DNA of 64,000 nt from Immersiella caudata. Taxonomy: Eukaryota; Ascomycota; Sordariomycetes; Sordariales; Lasiosphaeriaceae. Every line of letters begins with the position of its first letter. Positions within the stretch are counted from its first letter, which is position 1. Under the pieces are notes generated by a model. The model was not told the DNA's origin. It did not search any database and saw nothing but the letters and a program-made list of their open reading frames with translations. This document shows positions 34,490 to 45,807 of this stretch, piece by piece. Where the stretch lies: positions 1,612,001 to 1,676,000 of the forward strand of contig JAULSU010000005.1 in NCBI GenBank assembly GCA_030512335.1. The letters are read 5' to 3'. The position numbers and the translations under genes are program-made.

Positions 34490-35820
34490 CTCCATGACGA
34501 CGCTATGTCGAGTCATTAGTAGACCGCACCCAGAGAAGGTAGGTACCGTAGGTGCGAGGTGCCTTGGACACACTGGGAGAATTTACTCTACCTTTGAAGC
34601 CTGGCGCTGGCACAGGCATGTTTGCCGGATTCGACTCCGAGTTGAACAGGGTTGGGACCCCCTTAAGACAAGACGCTCCATGAGAGGGGTCTCCAGAGGA
34701 ACCGACGCCAAATGCCTGCGAGATACGGATCATAGGTCGCTTGCTGAAACTCGGAAGCGATTCCGAATAATGCCACGAGCTTGTCTGGCCCCTTTTTCAG
34801 CCCACGGCGGCTGTAATCTTCGACGACAAGCATCCAGCATTGGTGGAATTTTGCAGCTCCAGATGGCCAGAGAGCTCTTCCTGAAGCACCCACCCTCTGG
34901 ATCCTAATGCGTTAGTCTCTGAAGACTCAGTTGTATGCGCATATCCGCTTCGAGCTGCACTACGTCACGAACGGAGAGATATGGGTATCCTGTCCCAGAT
35001 CTTGCAAGGCCGGTGGAGGAGACCGTTCCTTGGTCGATAGAGACCTTCGCTGGAGCCTTTGGCGTCCAAAGCCGATATGCAAACAACGGCGTCTCGGTAT
35101 ATGTTGCTCACCCTGGAGGACTCTCCGTTCCAGTCGTCGACTGAATCTTGGACGATGCATAACGAGTCGATCCACAGATAGCGGAATCCTAGTCTGCGCG
35201 TTGTGTCGACAGCTCGCCGGAAAGTGAGAGGTAACTTTGTCCAAGGAATCCCTGCGTAGCGGCCAGGGAGAGTGGCGGATGTGGTTCGTAGCATCTGCGT
35301 GGTTCCCCAGCAGTGACTGAGAGTTCCGTAGTGCGCCCTGTTGGTCCGGCGGTGGCTCAACTAAAACGACTGCTCCTTGGGAATCCGATGCGGTATCAGG
35401 GGAGCCAACGTCGAGAACTCGCTTGGGGAGCGCAGGTACAAGGCCAGGTTCACGTCTGGACATATCGCAGAACTGGTGGGTCTCCTGACAACGGAATAGG
35501 CAGTATCTGATCATGAGGAATGCCGACCCCGAATCCGTGCTGACATCTTCGCTCAGCATCCTTCTCTGAAGAACGAAATCCGCATCTACGCATTGTGATT
35601 CGCTTCGGATAAACGGATAGGGCCAGAAAGAGTCGACGCGACTTGCTCAGTCTGTCCAAGAGCAAGATACAAAGGTAACATCCTCGAGATGCAGACTCAT
35701 GGAGACCGGATATCTTGTAGTGATCGAAGAATTCGTCCTCGCCGGCTGTATCCTCTTCCAGCCTCCTCTAGTCCCGAAACCTGCAGCACATCTGGCAAAG
35801 CTCGTATTGATACTCCCCAT
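34490..35820 (-). pseudogene. decayed HET-domain gene
   Basis: Pieces of a HET protein run in order along the minus strand but in several frames. An N-terminal YELCQMCCRF piece lies near 35790, and CQETHQFCDMSRR with LPKRVLDVG near 35450-35540. The HET core at 34965-35330 has YGTLSHCWGTTQ, WTKLPLTFRRAVDT, FRYLWIDSLCIVQD and VSNIYRDAVVCISA. A late block at 34663-34893 has VVEDYSRRGL, DKLVALFGIASEF and YLAGIWRRFL. Stop codons and frame changes separate the pieces, and introns do not repair them. This is a dead copy lying directly beside the intact HET gene at 36393. The two are not obviously recent duplicates, since their core motifs differ. Confidence 0.8.
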
Positions 35821-36392
35821 CGCGGGTGGAAAGGGTATTGCTCTCCATAGCGCCTCGGGATCGAACGGGGAAGCCGCGGAAAAACTTTGTTAGACAACCC
35901 CTGGCGTGGTCGACTTTGCTGCTCGATAACTGCCAAAAGCTGGCGGGCGGATTCTCCCAGTTCGAAAAATATCTTCACGACTTCCCCGCAGTTCAAGACC
36001 CAATCATGAGGCCGCCCAAATGGTTGCCTAGGTATTTGCATAACTGGCCAGGTGATGCCAGGTAGCGTCGGAGACCACGAAGACCTGCAACTGCTCCAGC
36101 CCATCTGCCAGACCACCCACACAGGTATCTCCTCTATCGCATCAAAGGCAACGGCCGCTTGTTTGCGACTTCCTGAAAAAAACTTACCTGCTTCTGTTCC
36201 AATGAAAGATAACCCGTGGAAGGCCCTTTGTCTGACCATGCGCAGAAGTGATCCAACTGGAAGACAAAGACAATGCCTGGACAGTATGATTGTTCTCGAA
36301 CTATCCCAAAGTCAGCTTGTTGTTTGGCGTGGTGTCAGATCAAGATTGTGACGTTCATATGCAGGAATCACTTTGGCAAGTCTGCCAACGCA

Positions 36393-38717
36393 TCAAACCA
36401 GCAAGACATCCACCATCCCAAACCCGTGCAACTTCAATGCCTCCCCATACATGACCCCATGGACATACGCATCCCCCACAAGTTGATACGTCCTGCTTTC
36501 TCCTGTCTCAGTGACACCAACGCTTCTCAAAACAAAGGGAACATCCGCCCCTGCCATCACAGATACAACATCCCCCTTTTCAACAACCCCCGGGAAAATT
36601 CCAAGGTACCCCTTCTCCGTAACCCCTAGCCTTCTATCCGGCAGCGCCGCATTCGCCTGCCTTTGGAATGTTTTGAGGGGTGACAACTTCCGATCTTCTC
36701 TTGCAAACTCCGCGTCGAACGCTTCAGCGTCCTCAGTCATTAGCCGAAAGGTTTCCGCTGGGTTAGTAATTTCGGAGTATATCGGGATCGAGTTGTTATG
36801 GGCTAGGTAGAGATCATCCATCAGAAGGGTTCGAGCTGTGATGTCGTCCAGGCTTTCAGTGTTGTAGCAGGCGGCGCAGTGTGTCTTGTGGGTGGAGACG
36901 AAGTCGGAGATTGCTTGAAAGATGGGGCGGAAGGGCGTGTTTCCTACCTGGAGAAGGTTTGGGAAGAGAACGTCGGTTGTAGAGAGGATGGTGTCGAGGA
37001 AGTAGGCTTGGATCTTGAGGAGGGGGTATTTCGAGTCTGGGCTTTCTTCGTGGGTGTCTGTTGCATGGCAGGGTACGAGAGAGAAATCTTGACGAAGGGA
37101 TCCGGAAGCAGTGTAGCGATGCTGGCGGATGTGCGAGATAATTCTTGGGGTGAGTTTCTGCGCGCGCCAGTCGGGAACCCATGTGCGCGTCAGAGGATCC
37201 CCGGCTGTCCGCCGTTGAAGGCCAGCCGTGTCAAGCAGCCGGGGTCCGTATCCAGCAAGGATGATCCTCTTGGCATAGCGCGTGTAGACCTGGTCGACTG
37301 TGAGGGAATAGTCGGGCAGAATTCGCTCGTTCTCGGGCATGAGAGATAGGACGCCAAGGACCTTGTCCTTTGGGTCACTCGCCACGAAGTCCCGAATCTT
37401 CTCCAGCAGCGCCACGGAAAAGAGACTGCCACGCTGGTAATACCTCCTGATACCACCCATTTTTAGCGCGTTAATAAGTCCGAGGTCGCGCGCGGAGGAG
37501 TGTGCGGTCAGCACGTTGAGGTATCCCTGCTCCTGTATGAAGTTGAGCACATTAAGGAACTTCTCAAATCCAAAGCTGTACCTCCCAAACATGGCGATGG
37601 GTTCCTGTGCAGGGATGGCCATTTCCTGGACGACCCAGGTGCGCCGAAACCACGGCATCTCAAGCGCGTGACCCAAAGCCTTCCACGCAATATGATCGAC
37701 AGGTGGAAGTTCAAAGACCTCAAAGACGGTTTTATCGTCGAAAAGTGCAGGTCGACGAGGGTTGGGCATGAGATTTGTGATGGATAGTATTGCTTCCATG
37801 AGATACAAGGCAGAGATCCAGTCGTCGCGGACAACACCTAGGTCGATGAAGACGCGCCGAGCGCGGCGGTAGATCTCGTGCATCATGGCGACCTGCGATG
37901 TTTTCTCAACCACATTGGACTGGTCGATGCAGATGGCGTCGGCCCAGAGGTACTCGGCCTTCCCTTTCCAAGGTCCTTTGTCTCGACGGAGATACGAACA
38001 GCCCAGGCGACGATAGCGATGCATGGCCGCCGCCAGGCTCTCTTGCACAGTAAGCCGTTTTCCGTTGACCAGTATCTCCTTGGGGCCTGTGATGGGAGCC
38101 CAGCGTTGTTGCTGGTGAGGTCGTTCGTCAAGACTCCAAGCATACGATAGGGCATCGAAGGTGGGTGTTGAGGCATTGTTGTCGGGGTCTATGGGTACGA
38201 CAATGAGCTCGCAGTCGAGGACGTCAGCAAGGAAGATCGCAGGCTTGATCTTGAGAAGTCGGATGTATTGTGAGGACTCATGAGTGGGTAGAGCATCGTA
38301 CGTGAAACTTGGTGTGGGATCGGGGATCGTTGTTGGCATGGCCCGCTCGGGGACGTAGATCTCGTCGGATCTGAACGAAGGGGCCATGGTGAAACGGAGA
38401 CTTCTGGTTGAGGGACGCCGGACGAGTGGAGCATGCCGTTCATCCCCTCTAGCAAGATACCCTCCAGAATCCGAATTATCTGTGTGGATGGGGCTGTGAT
38501 CGTCTCCATCATCTCCGCTATCCGAGTGCCTGGAAGAAATGCTTGACGAGGAGCTTGAAGCCCAAGAGATGTCGACTGCCCTAGCCGCAATTTTTCTTGT
38601 CAGGTCGCAGTGCAGGTCGCACCATTCGTGCAAGTTGCATGATAGGTCTTGGTGCTCCGACAAGTCCGAGAATGGGTTGAGATATTTTGAAGTCTTCCAT
38701 CGAGGCTCCTTTTCCAT
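36393..38717 (-). CDS. HET-domain protein, intact
   Basis: A single exon of 774 residues from the ATG at 38717 to the stop at 36393. The N-terminal 130 residues are Ser/Asp-rich and probably disordered. The HET domain follows with YIRLLKIKPA, FDALSYAWS (about 187), ILVNGKRLTVQESLAAAMHRYR, YLWADAICIDQ and MMHEIYRRARRVFIDLG, then MPWFRRTWVVQEMA. Downstream are FVASDPKDKVLGVLSLM and ILPDYSLTVDQVYTRYA, the usual middle blocks, then TWVPDW. The tail GDVVSVMAGADVPFVLR with YQLVGDAYVHGVMYGEAL is the standard C-terminus of HET-6-type proteins. All landmarks are present, so the gene is probably functional in heterokaryon incompatibility or a related cell-death response. Confidence 0.92.
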   Translation of the reverse strand: MEKEPRWKTSKYLNPFSDLSEHQDLSCNLHEWCDLHCDLTRKIAARAVDISWASSSSSSISSRHSDSGDDGDDHSPIHTDNSDSGGYLARGDERHAPLVRRPSTRSLRFTMAPSFRSDEIYVPERAMPTTIPDPTPSFTYDALPTHESSQYIRLLKIKPAIFLADVLDCELIVVPIDPDNNASTPTFDALSYAWSLDERPHQQQRWAPITGPKEILVNGKRLTVQESLAAAMHRYRRLGCSYLRRDKGPWKGKAEYLWADAICIDQSNVVEKTSQVAMMHEIYRRARRVFIDLGVVRDDWISALYLMEAILSITNLMPNPRRPALFDDKTVFEVFELPPVDHIAWKALGHALEMPWFRRTWVVQEMAIPAQEPIAMFGRYSFGFEKFLNVLNFIQEQGYLNVLTAHSSARDLGLINALKMGGIRRYYQRGSLFSVALLEKIRDFVASDPKDKVLGVLSLMPENERILPDYSLTVDQVYTRYAKRIILAGYGPRLLDTAGLQRRTAGDPLTRTWVPDWRAQKLTPRIISHIRQHRYTASGSLRQDFSLVPCHATDTHEESPDSKYPLLKIQAYFLDTILSTTDVLFPNLLQVGNTPFRPIFQAISDFVSTHKTHCAACYNTESLDDITARTLLMDDLYLAHNNSIPIYSEITNPAETFRLMTEDAEAFDAEFAREDRKLSPLKTFQRQANAALPDRRLGVTEKGYLGIFPGVVEKGDVVSVMAGADVPFVLRSVGVTETGESRTYQLVGDAYVHGVMYGEALKLHGFGMVDVLLV

Positions 38718-39665
38718 GATTCTCTCTCGCCTTCATGCGAGACGCTCATGACTGTGAAGTTCGAGGACGTCGTCCTTGGATTTTGCTCTGCGGGGAAACT
38801 TTGTCGCGCATGACCGCAGTCGGGCACCTATTTTTAGAATGCAACGTCGACAAAACTTTCCCAGTGCCCGCTACAATAAAAAGGTATAAAAGCCTCCACG
38901 GAGCGCCTAGCAGACGACAGCGTCATTTTCCGGTGGTTCGGGGGCGAGTGAGGTGTCTGGGTACGGGTGCTGCCGACGTCAAACTTCCCACTCGCTCCTG
39001 CGCTGGAAGCCAGGTGGGACATCCGACGTGCATTGAACTGGACCGCCCCACAGTTTGGTGTCTTGCGAATGCTCTGTGGACCGCACCTCCAATTCCTAAA
39101 TCCCTGCTTCCGATTCTCATCATCTCAGCAGCACCATTGCCAGCTTGGAGGTGGCAACAGCGGCAAAGGTGTTCTGTTTTTCTTGTTGGCGGGCTTTTCT
39201 TTGTCACTCATGGCTACTTCTGCCTGCGACCGAACAAACGCCTGAGATTGGCGTACGAAAAGGGCCATAAAAGCTACCCAAACCCTTGTTATTATCATCC
39301 CCCATCAGCTAACACCCTACACTGCTGCATTTTTTGCCTCCGAGCTGACCAGTCAAAGTCTCTCCCGGGTAAGTATCCTTCAACAGCGGTTGTTGATTCG
39401 ACTACTGCGATCTGGCTTGGACCCGACAGTGACATTCCGTCGTTCGGTTGTCGTTCAGCCCCTCGCCGGCCCAGCGAATCACGACCGATACCACACCACA
39501 ATGCCACTCTGTGATGCAACTTCGCCAAGGTCTAGATTTTCTGCACGGCATTGGAGGAGGGCGGGAAGGGAAATACGGGGTATAAACTGTCCGTCCTCGC
39601 CTATTATTTTGCAATTTCCAACTTTCGACATGACGTCCCTCGCAAACTAACTCTGCACCTCTCAA
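38718..39665. other. intergenic, divergent promoters
   Basis: No gene seen. TATAAA at 39581-39586 lies 80 bases before the ATG at 39666 and is the probable core promoter of the secreted-protein gene. Confidence 0.5.
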
Positions 39666-40223
39666 ATGGCGGCTCTTCGAATGTTCCCCGCTCTTCTTTC
39701 CATCGTGATTCTGTTCCTACAGAGGTGAGTGCATTCCGCGACCACAATCCGCCGTACTAACTTGACCTCAACCAGCGCATCATCCCAGGACACTGTCTCG
39801 CCCCCCGACTCGCTCACGCCCTGCCCAACATGCTACACCTCGACAATCTATATCGCCCCTCCCTGCGCCCCATGGCACACCTGCACCGGATCTTCAACCC
39901 CGCCGCCGACCGGCTGTACCCGCACTGTTGACCTCCGTCCGACAACATTCACCGTCCCAGGCCTCAATCCCGCATGCCCGGTCACCCCGACTGTCACCGA
40001 CAACTTGGGCTGTCCATCGCAGCCGGCATGCTATCAAGCGCTGTGCAGCACAGTCGTGCTAGGCCCGCCTGGGGATGACGCCGAGATTACGGAGCCGCCG
40101 ATGGAGTGTGTGGCCACTACTACGTACACCATCCCAAGTCCAACGACTCCTTCCTTTTCGTTCGATACGACTAGGACGCCGCCTCCGTTTCCGAGTTTCC
40201 CGCCCGATGAGGAGGATGAGTGA
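39666..40223 (+). CDS. secreted Thr/Pro/Cys-rich protein
   Basis: Exons 39666-39724 and 39776-40223 encode 168 residues; the intron (GTGAGT, TACTAAC, CAG) falls just after the signal peptide MAALRMFPALLSIVILFLQS. The mature protein is rich in Thr, Pro and Cys, with CPTCYTSTIYIAPPCAPWHTC, TGCTRTV, NPACPVTPTV, GCPSQPACYQALC and MECVATTTYTIPSP. It ends in an acidic PPDEEDE. About ten cysteines in the first 100 residues suggest a disulfide-stabilised extracellular or wall-associated protein. No named domain is recognised. There is no obvious GPI signal. Confidence 0.8.
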
Positions 40224-40797
40224 GTGAGGGGGCGCAAATTCTCTCGAAAAGGGTTGACATTTTAGTTACTCAGCTTCGCGGAACGAAGGATTGGTTGACT
40301 GACGCGATGCCTTTGGATAAAAGTCTGGTCTGCGGGGTGCATCGTAGAGCTGGGAGTGTTTTCTGTGGCCACAATAGTATTGTTCTCATGAATAATAAAG
40401 AAAAAGCCAAGTTTGACCAGTCGCCTTGTGCTAAATCCCACTGCTTCTCGTCTCCGTTTAGGGTGGAGCTGGTCGCTGTTGTAAATCCTGTGGCATCAGC
40501 TGGTGCTGGCGCATGTCTGGGCGCTTCGATCAGCTCCCTCCCGCCCCAACGAAGCCCCACCGCTCGCCGACCTGCCGAGCAGGGACTTTTCATCCGATTT
40601 CCAGCGCAGTGAATAGGGCAAAGTGGGTTAACCTGCTACCATTGCAATAAAATTTTCAATTTTGGCCAACCTCGTCCCGGTTTCTCTTCAGAACACCACT
40701 CCAGTTCTACGCTCTCACCAGCGATAATCGAACTCGACACCACCCACAAGGCCCCTCGACTCAATTACATCATTTCTTTTTCGTCGAGTCAGCAAGA

Positions 40798-41354
40798 TGC
40801 AGCCGAAGGATTACATTGCGTCGTTGACGAAGGAGGAGGAGTACATCGTTCCCGCACCTTATCCCGCGCTTTCCTACCCTCCCCGAGACAATTTGGGTTG
40901 AACCTGAGAGCTAACCTTGTCCGTGCATAGGATGGGCGAACACCTGCATTACCCACCAGCCTTCCATGTCGCCAAGCTCGAGAGTCGCGTATTCTAGTTC
41001 GGTTCGCTGCACTACAACGTTTCAATGGCAGACATCGAAGAGGCTGTTCGGGGGCGTTTACGCAGCAACGGGATCCTCGACTGCACAATTCACTGGAGCA
41101 GAAACAAGGAGCATCTTCGAAGCTTCCACGGCCAGGTGAATCAGCATCCGGGCTGCTGCATGATTGAGGTCGGCGATCCGGAGACGGCGAAGCGGGCCAG
41201 GGTCATGCTGAAGGGCATGGAATTTGATGGACGTCCTGCGAGGGCTTCTTGTATCAGTGGTAGGAGGAACCGGAACCGCAACCGCCGGAACGGCGCCATC
41301 TTTGATGCTGTGAGTGTATGCCTTGGAGGCCCCCCCTCGACGAAAAGAGACTGA
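40798..41354 (+). pseudogene. RRM-type RNA-binding protein gene, probably decayed
   Basis: A short first exon reads MQPKDYIASLTKEEEYIVP. After an apparent small intron near 40900, one frame reads LESRVF, a TAG stop, then FGSLHYNVSMADIEEAVRG and on to HPGCCMIEVGDPETAKRA, MLKGMEFDGRPARAS and an Arg/Asn-rich tail. This layout matches an RNA recognition motif, with RVF-stop-FGSLHYNVS at the RNP2 strand. The nonsense codon interrupts the most conserved strand. No splice choice that removes it was found. Other explanations are an unusual intron or a sequence error. Downstream sequence to about 41600 gives no continuation. Confidence 0.45.
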
Positions 41355-42939
41355 CTTTTGCCGTCAGCCTCAGGACAACTGTCGCGCTTCTCCCGCCGGC
41401 AATGATGACGAGATCCGCAAACCTGAGGGCACTCGCACCGCCTCCAACATTTCGATCTGCCTGCGGACCGCGTGGAGGTGATCTTCCACAAGCATCTTGG
41501 AGATTTGTAGGGCATCTCGGAGTATCGCATCTTCTCTTCTTTCCTGTCTCGGAGTAGTCTGAGGCTGAGCTGCTCAAGACCTGATAGTAGCTTATCAAGC
41601 ATGTTCTTTGAACTACTGTTGTTTCGGTGTTCTGTCGCGGTTGCTCTTCATGCCTCCCAACACTTTGTACATTTCTTTCTTTGATGCTCCCATTGGATCA
41701 TTAGATCTTTCTCTTTCTTGAATGGTGCTCGAGATTCTTGTCTGATACCACGGCGCTTGTTATCAGGGCGTTGGTGGTATTGGCCTTGGTGATACTGGCA
41801 TTCGATATTTTCTTTCGGTGTTTGCGGATAGCGGAGCTGGTCAAGTTGAGCCTAAGGGGGAAGGAAAATGGGTGTTTGTCTTTGTCTCAATCTCTTCGCA
41901 AGTCTTCTTAACTCTATTCTAGTTTTTTGGGGCTATGAGACGCTCGACTTTAGGCTGTTCTCCAATCTACGGAGGACTTCCCTGTTGGCGGCTTCAGGTC
42001 CGATTGCACAACTATTGGCCTCAGGAAAGGGGCAAGGGTGATGATGCTTGTTTTATAAGGTCGGTGTTCATGGCCACGGATAGCAACGATCTGCACCCTC
42101 TTCTCAGATCAGCACAACTCATTCGCCTCCGTCCCAAACAACTACCCCCTTCCTACTACCTCCAGACTTTGGAAGTCTGCCTTCATACAACCATGGACAA
42201 CTCCAACCACTATACTCCCCAATTCCACGCGGCAAAGGCCCAGGGAAGCCGATTAAGACGTTTGTTAAGACCCTGAAGATACTGCTGGCTGGCTTTCAGC
42301 TTAATGTTGTGCCCAGAATTACGTTCAACCAGCTGGTCACCGAGGAGGAGATATTTCGACCCGCAATGGAGGGGAGAAGTCGGGCGCAATGGAGCAACGC
42401 CCTTGACGCGGTTAAACCGGCAAGGGTTCAGTGGAATGATGGGAGCTGGGTCATAATTTAACTATTTGGTTTCTTTTTCTAGGGAAATCGAGATCAGATA
42501 GCCCGTCAGGCAGCCGTCAGATATTTTTTGGGTAGAAGTTTGGAACGTCGTTCTTTGAGTGATACATTGACTGGCTTGTAAAACACGTCCCAGCGAGATC
42601 TTCCCACCGCTTTGTCACTGCCGTCTCGGACCACATGATTGAGGGACCTAAGATAGTCCAGGATTCCATTATAGAGTCAAGTCACTAGAACGGCTGAAGA
42701 GGCTACTGGATTGCAACATCCTAGTCTCTATCACGTCCGCCCTATACTCAACTGAGGAAATGTGCAAAACTGACCAGGAGACATTATCTTTGTTTACCAA
42801 TTCGCTGTACACGGCCTTGTAGAATGCTACAATAGAAGGCAGAGGCATCCCTTGCAACTGCTCATGTGAAAGTTGCTCCCAAATGTCTCAGTGCGTTCTA
42901 ATTCCGAGTCTACATCAAACACCTCTCTCAGTCCCAGTT
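41355..42939. other. gene-poor, possible coding remnants
   Basis: AT-richer stretch. A coding-like segment at about 42230-42462 reads GKGPGKPIKTFVKTLKILL, then LVTEEEIFRPAMEGRSRAQW and QWNDGSWVII before a stop. A second, near 42695-42880, reads ERLKRLLDCNILVSITSALY but contains a stop further on. Neither could be joined into a gene. They may belong to decayed relatives of the gene around 43,500. Confidence 0.3.
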
Positions 42940-43996
42940 ACGATGGACCAACAGACCCTCTTCCTTTCGACTCAATTCAGAACCAATTCGTCGCTGCGCG
43001 CAGCCACGGAAAGCCAAAGAGATCGCGACAAATTCTTTCCCGGCATTGATAAAAGCTACTGGTATCAACAGCGACTGAGGACAATCGCTCGCAACATGAA
43101 CACCCACAATAACACGACCCCGAATAACACTAGGCAGAACAACACCGCCACTGAAATGCAACCCCCTTCAATCCCCACACCCACCACCTCCTTCCCCACA
43201 CCAAACTCCTTTCCCCAACCCATCTTCGTCCTCCCCCCAACAAGCCCCCTCCTTCCCCTCACCCCTCACACTCCCGTGGCCCCTTTGCCCGCCTCCACGA
43301 CACTATCTTTGCCTTTGGCGGTGAAACCCACTGTATCTGCGACGGTTGCACTGCACTAACTCAAACCCAGACTCGAAACGCGATAGTTACTATGGGTTTT
43401 GTTCTGGGGATTTTTAAACGCGTTGTTGTGAATAGAGAAGACATCGCAGGGGTGTTTAAGGGGAGGCTACACTACGAGTAAGTTGTCCACTGCTGCTGTC
43501 TATCGCCCATAGTGGCTATTCATGACTTTGTTGGATGTCTCGAGTGTTAAGGTGAGCACGTCTGAGACATTCCGTTACCTGAAAAACAACCAGAATGAAA
43601 TAGCGGACTGATATTTAACACAGGAATTTCAGTCATATCTGGGGCGAGATAGAGATCATCGTGGAGGATGCGAAGATGGTGAAGATTATGCTGGAGGAGA
43701 GACTGGAGGGAAATCTAATGGGAAGTTGGTGTCCGGAGTGTGAGTTTAGTGTAGGCCATGGACTTGTTAGGGGAAGTGTGGTGGTATTGGGGGGAGGTGG
43801 GGGTTATGTGGTTAATGGGGTTGAAAGGATGGAGGGGGAGCTTTTCAGTAGGGAGGGAAAGGGGGAAAGGCTGAGTGAGAAGGTGAGGGAGGGGTGGTGG
43901 GAGGAGTGGGTCGAGAGGCGGACGAGGTGCGGAGGTTTGTATGGGGGTTGGGTTGGAGAGGGGAAAGGATATTTTTCTGGAGTTGGAGCTCTTTGA
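42940..43996 (+). CDS. unresolved gene of unknown family
   Basis: A good splice pair supports coding here: donor GTAAGT at 43478 and acceptor CAG ending at 43623. It joins a frame reading FARLHDTIFAFGGETHCICDGC, then NAIVTMGFVLGIFKRVVVN, GRLHYE to NFSHIWGEIEIIVEDAKMV, CPECEFSVGHGL, a Gly-rich loop, and a charged helix ending at the stop at 43996. The Cys pairs CICDGC and CPEC could bind a metal. The 5' part is not settled: upstream the ATG-led frame from 42940 (MDQQTLFLSTQF, then Asn/Thr/Pro-rich) is a different frame, so another intron or a frameshift is needed near 43250. No family is recognised. Position and frame changes hint at decay. Confidence 0.35.
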
Positions 43997-44832
43997 GGAG
44001 GGATTCTTTGAGCGGGGACTCTTCAAGGAGGACAAGCTTGACACCTGAGTGGAGAAAGGTGACGGCGATTTGGAGAAAGGTTCTCAGAGTGAGGTGCTGA
44101 CGCTGACAGTCAAGGACCTCTGTTAATGAAGATATACAGTTTTGTCTCTGCCTCTTCTACTTTTCATAGCTGCTTAACGTGGCTACCCCATCCCATATTT
44201 TCCCGAGGAAGTTAAAAATGACAACACCGTCACAACATGCAAACCCCTTCGATCCCCACCGCAAAGTTCTTCCCCCTAGTTAGGCTGTCACTGCGCCTTC
44301 CGATGTACTTGATTACCAATCGCCGACCACTGTCACAGAGCGTATTCCCTATCGCTGCCAGCCGGTTGGGCTACCCGGCTCGCCTAGCATCTTACAGATA
44401 GATTCAATAAGAGTCGAAGAAATGGTGGCTTAGAACTTGCTCAAATCATCTATTGTTTATACCATCTCTGTACCAAGGACTGATGATGTTGTGCAGCAGA
44501 CCGGCGCCCGGTGATTCTTGCAAGTGGATTCTATGGCTGCCCAGGGAATTCATGGCCGACAGCGAATTTCCGAGCTGTATATTTGGTTTAACCGAAGAGC
44601 TGAAGTCCGAGGGTGTTTATTAAACCGGCCGTGTCGCAAATGGGCATAACTTGCTCAATACTGCGCAGACGTGGAAGTGGCTTGGCTTCGGCTATGGCCC
44701 GAGTTACCTCGGCGGATATTTAAAACCGTTTCTACACTGACTGCGATGAGGATAAGAGCATCAAAAAAACAAACTTGAACTCGAAGATCGAAGAAAGAAA
44801 TCTCTTTACATTTTGCCCGTTGGAAGCATTAC
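43997..44832. other. intergenic with a short partial repeat
   Basis: No gene. A short segment at 44221-44278 resembles 43142-43200 (shared ACAACACCG and CCCCTTC.ATCCCCAC), a small diverged duplication. TATTTAAA at 44717-44724 may be the promoter of the rhodanese gene. Confidence 0.4.
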
Positions 44833-45807
44833 ATGTACACCTACCTCTCAAGGCTTGCCGTTATGATGATGCCCTGGCGATTTGTGGCTATCTTTGCCAG
44901 TCTCCTCTCCACCATCCGCTCCGCGGTGGCTCACGAGACTGAACCCTCCACCGCATCACTCCCGGCCGTCGTGTCGACCACGTGGCTCAACGGGAACCTC
45001 AAAAACCCCAACGTAGTCGTCATCGACCTCCGGGACCCCCAGGCCTACGCCGCTGGCCACGTCTCGGGCTCACTCAGCCTGCCCTACCAAGGGACGCCCC
45101 TCTGGACTTCCAGAGGCCCAGACAACGAAACCCTCGTCTTTCCCTCGCCCGACGTCATCGCCAATGCCTTCACCGAGAACGGTCTCGGCACCAACGGCTG
45201 GGTCGTCCTCGTTCCCGACGCGACCATGCTACCCGGGCACATGTCCCACGCCACCCGCGCCGCCGCGACCCTCCGCTATGCTGGTCTGCCGATCAGGAAC
45301 CTCGCCATCCTCGACGGCGGGTATCCCGCCTGGACCGCGGCGAAGCTCCCCATTTCTACCAACACCACCGCCCGTCCGAAACAGCCTTCCAGCATCAACA
45401 TCACCACCAAACCCGACACCTCCTTCCTCATTGAACGCGCCGCCGTCCGCTCCCGCATCGGCAAAGCCGCCGAGGGCATCGTCATCATCGATGCCCGCGG
45501 TACTGCGGACTTCCACGCGGGGCACATCCCGTCTGCCATCTCGCTCCCGGGTACCACCATCTGGAATGCCGGGGGTTTCTGGAAGTCGGCGGGGGAACTC
45601 CAGGCTTTGTTTGAGGCGGCGGTGGGGAGTTTGCCTGTGGGGAAGGGGAGGGGGGAGGTTATTGTTTATTGCTGGATTGGGCAGTTGGCTACTACTTGGG
45701 TGTATGCGCTGACGAATGTGTTGGGGTGGGAGAACGTGAAGTTGTATGATGGGTCTTTTGAGGATTGGACGAAGTTTGGGGAGGAGGTGGCTGTTTCGGT
45801 GGTTTGA
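44833..45807 (+). CDS. secreted tandem-rhodanese sulfurtransferase
   Basis: A single exon of 324 residues. The start may be the ATG at 44833 or the cluster at about 44863 (MMMPWRFVAIFASLLSTIRS); either leaves a signal peptide ending near SAVA-HE. Two rhodanese domains follow. The first (VVVIDLRDPQAYAAGHVSG to NLAILDGGYPAWTAA) has no cysteine at its active loop and is probably structural. The second (IVIIDARGTADFHAGHIPS to VKLYDGSFEDW) has VIVYCWIGQLATTW, with the catalytic Cys at the expected place. Such enzymes move sulfane sulfur from thiosulfate or mercaptopyruvate to an acceptor such as cyanide. A secretory signal is unusual, since most relatives are mitochondrial or cytosolic. Several N-glycosylation sites (for example NTT, NIT) fit secretion. 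Confidence 0.87.
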   Translation: MYTYLSRLAVMMMPWRFVAIFASLLSTIRSAVAHETEPSTASLPAVVSTTWLNGNLKNPNVVVIDLRDPQAYAAGHVSGSLSLPYQGTPLWTSRGPDNETLVFPSPDVIANAFTENGLGTNGWVVLVPDATMLPGHMSHATRAAATLRYAGLPIRNLAILDGGYPAWTAAKLPISTNTTARPKQPSSINITTKPDTSFLIERAAVRSRIGKAAEGIVIIDARGTADFHAGHIPSAISLPGTTIWNAGGFWKSAGELQALFEAAVGSLPVGKGRGEVIVYCWIGQLATTWVYALTNVLGWENVKLYDGSFEDWTKFGEEVAVSVV

